Both the position numbers and the translations under genes were made by a program. Below, piece by piece: positions 25,958 to 29,592 of a stretch of 29,592 bases of DNA. Position 1 is the stretch's first letter, and each line of letters starts with the position of its first letter. The stretch lies in assembly GCA_964478775.1 (NCBI GenBank), contig CAYZJC010000021.1, forward strand, positions 1 through 29,592, written 5' to 3'. Source of the stretch: PNMQ01 sp964478775 (GTDB lineage: Bacteria; Pseudomonadota; Alphaproteobacteria; Paracaedibacterales; CAIOTO01). The notes below the pieces were generated by a model. It made no database searches. It was not told where the DNA came from and saw nothing but the letters and a program-made list of their open reading frames with translations.

Positions 25958-26464
25958 TTAACGCTTGCTGAACTGGAAGCGACGACGTGCTTTTGCTTGA
26001 CCGTATTTCTTACGTTCAACAACACGGCTATCACGTGTCAAGAAACCAGCTTGCTTAAGAACTGTGTGCAGTTCTGGCTCAAAATGAACCAATGCGCGGC
26101 TAATACCATGACGCAAAGCACCAGCTTGACCTGATAATCCACCACCTTTAATGGTGCAATATACATCATATTGGTTTGAACGGCTTGAAACTTTGAAAGG
26201 TTGGTCGATGATCATTTGCAACACAGGGCGTGCGAAATAGCTTTCCCATGGTGTTCCGTTAACCATAATCTTACCCATACCAGGCTTAATCCAAACACGA
26301 GCGATCGCATTTTTACGCTTACCTGTCGCATATGAGCGGCCTTGTGCGTCAATTTTCTTTTCGCGAGGCACAGCAACATTTTCTTGTGCAACCACATTGC
26401 TGCTGGCTGCGTCTGCTTGTGTTGTTGCTGTCTTTAATTCATCTAAAGTGATTTTCGTTGCCAT
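25958..26464 (-). CDS. rpsI: 30S ribosomal protein S9
   Basis: S9 sits in the 30S head, and its C-terminal tail reaches the P-site tRNA. The 168-residue product has YATGKRKNAIARVWIKPG, IKGGGLSGQAGALRHGISRAL and the basic end KKYGQAKARRRFQFSKR, all diagnostic. An N-terminal extension of about 40 residues precedes the core, as is common in alphaproteobacteria. It follows rplM by 3 bases in the conserved L13-S9 operon. Confidence 0.98.
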   Translation of the reverse strand: MATKITLDELKTATTQADAASSNVVAQENVAVPREKKIDAQGRSYATGKRKNAIARVWIKPGMGKIMVNGTPWESYFARPVLQMIIDQPFKVSSRSNQYDVYCTIKGGGLSGQAGALRHGISRALVHFEPELHTVLKQAGFLTRDSRVVERKKYGQAKARRRFQFSKR

Positions 26465-26467
26465 TGA

Positions 26468-26938
26468 TTATATACTCCGCTTGTTTTTGCGATTAAGGCT
26501 TGCTACATCAACCACTGTTGGGTTTTGTGCAGCATGTGGATGTTCACTACCCGCATACACCTTTAAATTGCTCATAATCTTACGACCCAATGGCCCGCGT
26601 GGCACCATACGTTCAACTGCTTTTTCGACAACACGTTGTGGGAATCTGCCCTCAAGCAATTGACCCACTGTGCGTTCTTTAATACCGCCTGGGTAACCTG
26701 TGTGCCAGTAGAACTTTTTATCTTTTAATTTGTTACCTGTTAGGTGAATTTTGTCTGCGTTAATCACAACAACATAGTCACCACAATCTACATGTGGTGT
26801 GTATGAAGCTTTGTGCTTACCACGCAAGTGGTTTGCCACAAATACAGCAAGGCGCCCTAAAACAAGTTCGTTTGCATCAACCAGAATCCATTTCTTATCG
26901 ACATCTTCTGATCGAAGCGATTGAGTGGTTTTATCCAT
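26468..26938 (-). CDS. rplM: 50S ribosomal protein L13
   Basis: L13 is an early-assembling 50S protein. At 156 residues it is full length, with KKWILVDANELVLGRLAVFVA, HVDCGDYVVVINADKIHLTG, HTGYPGGIKERT and MVPRGPLGRKIMSNLKVYAG. It is the first gene of the rplM-rpsI operon and has a plausible promoter in the 236-base spacer upstream. Confidence 0.98.
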   Translation of the reverse strand: MDKTTQSLRSEDVDKKWILVDANELVLGRLAVFVANHLRGKHKASYTPHVDCGDYVVVINADKIHLTGNKLKDKKFYWHTGYPGGIKERTVGQLLEGRFPQRVVEKAVERMVPRGPLGRKIMSNLKVYAGSEHPHAAQNPTVVDVASLNRKNKRSI

Positions 26939-26968
26939 TTTTTCAATCCTCTTAAGTTATATTCTACT

Positions 26969-26998
26969 TTTATAACTTTTTATTGACCGAAACGTCAA
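26969..26998 (-). promoter_or_regulatory. Putative sigma70 promoter for rplM-rpsI
   Basis: On the minus strand TTGACG (26993-26998) and TATAAA (26969-26974) are separated by 18 bases, about 30 bases ahead of rplM. Both boxes are close to consensus. Confidence 0.5.
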
Positions 26999-27025
26999 GT
27001 GAAAACGCCTTTCCAGCGTAGGTAC

Positions 27026-27031
27026 TATAAT
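27026..27031 (+). promoter_or_regulatory. TATAAT box that may serve the Dps-like gene
   Basis: A perfect TATAAT lies about 145 bases before the Dps-like start, but no good -35 element is seen at the right distance. If used, it gives a long 5' leader. Confidence 0.25.
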
Positions 27032-27174
27032 ACTGTTTCTGTCTAATCATATTCTTCAAGCCTTTTGAACAACAAAACTTCCAGACGTTTACCATTTATT
27101 AACCATTCATATTTATAATAATTATGATAAGGATACAAGTTAAGTGCGACATATTTAATTGGGGGATACAAATA

Positions 27175-27642
27175 ATGATAGATGTCGGTTTATCAAAACA
27201 CGATCGCAAATTAATTGCAGATGCACTGGCATGCATGCTATCAGATATTTATGTATTGTATATAAAAACACAAGGCTTTAGCTGGAACATGCGTGGCGAT
27301 GGTTCATACGCCCTCCAATTGCTGTTTGCAGAACAAGCCAGTGATTATTTACACACGATTAATAAACTTGGGCAACGCATTAGGTCATTAGATTTTTATG
27401 TTCCAGGTTCTATTAAGGAATATCTCCACCACACAGGTCTTACAGAACACAAGACGCACACACAAGACACACATGACGTGATAAGAACCCTCCTTTTAGA
27501 CAATGAGTTCTTGGTAAGAAGATCACACGACGTGTATGATATAGCTAATACTGTTAATGACCCCGTGACACGACATCTCATGCAAGATAGAATGAGAGTC
27601 CACGCGGAAAACGCATGGAAATTGCGTATGCACATTGAATAA
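27175..27642 (+). CDS. Dps/ferritin-like protein lacking the ferroxidase ligands
   Basis: Dps proteins form 12-subunit shells that bind DNA and oxidise and store iron. The product has 155 residues, with the family's KTxxFxWNxRG element (KTQGFSWNMRG, 31-41), the EQ pair at 53-54, and RIRSLDFYVPGSIKEY. In an ungapped alignment with E. coli Dps, the four iron ligands are all changed: H51 to Ser36, H63 to Gln48, D78 to Asn63 and E82 to Gln67. Iron oxidation of the usual kind is therefore unlikely, while shell formation may be kept. ATG 27175 is chosen because GGGGGA lies about 7 bases upstream; an ATG at 27124 is in frame with no conserved residues. It lies 12 bases ahead of the MCE gene and is probably co-transcribed. 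Confidence 0.82.
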   Translation: MIDVGLSKHDRKLIADALACMLSDIYVLYIKTQGFSWNMRGDGSYALQLLFAEQASDYLHTINKLGQRIRSLDFYVPGSIKEYLHHTGLTEHKTHTQDTHDVIRTLLLDNEFLVRRSHDVYDIANTVNDPVTRHLMQDRMRVHAENAWKLRMHIE

Positions 27643-27654
27643 GGGACTCGAGCG

Positions 27655-29592
27655 ATGATGAAGACAATTAATAATTTACTAGAAACCATATTGGGGTTTG
27701 TTGTCATTACTATAGCCGTTTTTTTTATAGGCTATGTGTATAAAATGAATAACAGTCAAAATTTAAATGAGACATATTCCTTAGTTGCCAAGTTTGACAG
27801 AATAGACGGCCTTAGCATTGGCAGTGACGTTAAATTAAGTGGTGTTAAAATTGGTGTGGTACGCAGCATTGAAATAGATACCGTTGGGTACCAAGCCAAA
27901 GCGATTTTGCAAATTAGTAAAAATATTAAATTACCAACAGACTCGAGTGCAGAAATTGTGAGCGAAAGTTTACTTNNNNNNNNNNACTTGGTGGAAAATA
28001 TATTGCCTTAGTTCCTGGCGGAGATGAAACAGACCTTGAGGACTTTGGAGCCATCGGCATTACATATTCTTCTGTTAGTTTTGAAAACCTCTTAAGTAAA
28101 TATTTAGGTGGGTCTGGGGAAAGCACTGCAAAACCGCAGCCAATCCAACAAGCCGCCCCAACATCAGTGAAAAAAGCGGAAAAACCTAAAGCTGATGTGC
28201 AACCTGCAAGCGTGGAAGAAGACAACAAAAAAGAGGCAGTCCCTATGGCTGAGACACCCAAAGCAGATCAAGCAGGCAAAAAAAATGAAAAGGAAGAAGC
28301 CCCACAAAAGCATGAAAATGCTCAACAAGACCAGGGCCCAGATGTAGCTGTAGCCAAGGCGAGTACTGCCAGCCAACCTCAAGGCCAAGAGCTTGTTGCT
28401 TTTGATGCAAAAAAAGCTGTGAAACCTAAAGATCATACTAAGAAAGAAACTAAAGCGCATTCAGCTAACCCAGCTGACAATACAAAGCCAGCTGTTGAGG
28501 ATGACAAAAACAACGAGAATGAGGCGGCTGACAGTAAAGCAAAAGTCAATAAAAAAACAGATAAAAAGTCTGATAAAAAAGACGATAAAAAAAAGAAGGT
28601 GAAAAAAGAAAAATCTTCTGAAGCCCCAGCAGATTCAAATGATGTCAACATTGCCCCGCTCGATGAGTTTGCCGCTTTTGAAGAACACCTCACATCTGAT
28701 AATCAAGAGACACAGCAAACTAACGCCCCAAAAGCAAATAGAAAAAAGGGCAAGCAGAAAAGTGACAGCTCAGCAGCAGATGAAGAATCACCCATTTCAA
28801 ATGACCCAGGCGGGGCAGATGATAGCCCCTTCTTTCAAGAAATAACTCCAGACGATCTTCAACTTGCCGACGGCGAGTCAAAAAAAAAATCAGGAGTAGC
28901 TAAAAAGTCTTCTGATTCTTCTAAGTCTTCTAAGCCTTCTAAGCACAAGACCGTAGACACAAATAGAAAAGCAGCAGGCAAAAACAAGAAAGAAGATGAA
29001 TTACCTGCAGTTGGTTTAAATGACATCAATGACTCAACACAAAAAATGAAGATGAAACAAGACCTTCGGCGCAAAGAAATTTTGAGCAATAACAGTCAAG
29101 ATGCCGTTTACAAAAGGGCGAAACGTGGAAGTGGTTCAAGCAAAGCTGGCAGTGATAATACTCAAACAAATGCCTCAACGGATATAGATATTGAAAGCAT
29201 TCTCAACAATGCAGGAGCCGCACAAACAGGTTTGAATACTTCCTTTGATAACGCAGGCGGCGGCGTTGAAGGTTATGATGCACAACCCCCCAATACCACA
29301 AGCCATTACTTAGCACAGATGTCACACCCCTCAAATAGTAATGGCCTTAGCAATTTAGTAAGCGAAGTCGGCGGTTCCACCACTGGAACAAGCGGCGGTT
29401 CTACAAGCGGCAGCTATAACGACGGCGGTTCTACAAGTGGCGGCTATAACGACGGCGGTTCTACAAGTGGCGGCTATAACGGTGGAGGCAACGGATATAG
29501 CGAAGTCGGCGGTTCCGCAAGTGGCGGCTATAACGGTGGAGGCAACGGATATAGCGAAGTCGGCGGTTCCGCAAGTGGCGGCTATAACGACG
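27655..29592 (+). CDS. MCE-domain protein (MlaD-like) with very long low-complexity tail, runs off the window
   Basis: MlaD-type proteins are inner-membrane-anchored hexameric rings that bind lipids in retrograde phospholipid transport. A single N-terminal membrane helix (ILGFVVITIAVFFIGYVY) precedes the MCE domain (YSLVAKFDRIDGLSIGSDVK, SGVKIGVVRSIEID). A ten-N gap at 27976-27985 shifts the frame. After it, coding resumes at 27987 with LGGKYIALVPGGDE, and ITYSSVSFENLLSKYLGG closes the typical MlaD end. No stop follows: the frame stays open for 535 codons to the window end. The tail is Lys/Glu/Ala/Pro-rich to about 29050, then Asn/Ser-rich, then Gly-Ser-Tyr-Asn tandem repeats. An AAGGGA site lies 8 bases before the ATG. 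Normal MlaD is about 150-180 residues, so the tail is exceptional. Other mla genes are not in the window. Confidence 0.8.
27976..27985. other. Assembly gap (10 N) inside the MCE gene
   Basis: Ten N bases split the MCE domain. The left side ends ...tttactt and the right side starts acttgg..., sharing actt. Merging the shared bases restores the frame as Ser-Leu-Leu-Gly-Gly-Lys-Tyr, the expected MlaD sequence, so no bases are likely missing. Confidence 0.95.
29394..29591 (+). repeat. Coding tandem repeats of 30 and 54 bases in the MCE protein tail
   Basis: Five successive units begin with ggcggtt at 29394, 29424, 29454, 29508 and 29562. Units of 30 bases encode GGSTSGGYND-like peptides. The two 54-base units encode the same start plus GGGNGYSEV. 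Units are nearly identical at the DNA level and are GC-richer than the surroundings, indicating recent expansion. The array is cut by the window end. Confidence 0.9.

Noticed and set aside
28164..29089. Minus-strand frames opposite the MCE tail, rich in Phe/Ser/Leu
   Set aside because: They are antisense shadows of Lys/Glu/Asp-rich coding sequence on the plus strand.
29394..29592. Regular repeats that could suggest a CRISPR array
   Set aside because: The units are contiguous, with no unique spacers, are multiples of three and continue an open reading frame; they are protein-coding tandem repeats.

Overview
The window looks like part of the chromosome of an obligately host-associated alphaproteobacterium, most like the Holosporales/Rickettsiales-type endosymbionts of protists. 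The DNA is AT-rich. It has a bacterial ADP/ATP translocase (the NTT/Tlc 'energy parasite' carrier), a ChpT-type phosphotransferase of the alphaproteobacterial CtrA phosphorelay, and an alphaproteobacterial Rieske protein, OdhB, PpiD and MCE/MlaD. Taxon assignment is inference; no rRNA is present. Two runs of exactly ten N (402-411 and 27976-27985) show a scaffolded draft assembly.

Layout: 2-1310 holds two pieces of ppiD separated by an N gap and a stray membrane-protein fragment. 1543-1619 is tRNA-Arg(UCU). 1763-3586 is typA. 3763-10910 is a tightly packed apparent operon of an MshL/PilQ-like outer-membrane secretin lipoprotein, a large periplasmic helical-repeat protein and ComEC. 11024-12559 is the ADP/ATP translocase with its own promoter, followed by chpT at 12666-13259. 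After a terminator shared by convergent genes comes a small unknown gene on the minus strand, then a 446-bp gene-free stretch rich in hairpins. On the minus strand follow trigger factor (tig), tRNA-Leu(UAG), murB and murC. 18702-20606 encodes a secreted protein of 13 six-cysteine modules. petA and odhB follow on the plus strand. The minus strand then has a response regulator, ffh and a phzF-like gene in one run, then rpsI-rplM. The window ends with a Dps-like gene and an MCE-domain (MlaD-like) gene that stays open to the last base.

How the genes fit together: the core genes (tRNAs, typA, tig, ffh, ppiD, rplM/rpsI, murB/murC, odhB, petA) are housekeeping for translation, protein export and folding, peptidoglycan, the TCA cycle and respiration. 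The accessory signal is mostly in the cell envelope. The secretin/periplasmic-repeat/ComEC operon spans outer membrane, periplasm and inner membrane and could be a DNA-uptake route. The 78-cysteine exported protein is a candidate surface or secreted host-interaction factor. The MCE protein carries a tail of about 490 residues ending in Gly/Ser/Tyr/Asn tandem repeats. Two family members seem to have lost catalytic residues: the Dps homologue has all four expected ferroxidase ligands replaced, and the PhzF homologue has Asn where the family's catalytic Glu is expected.
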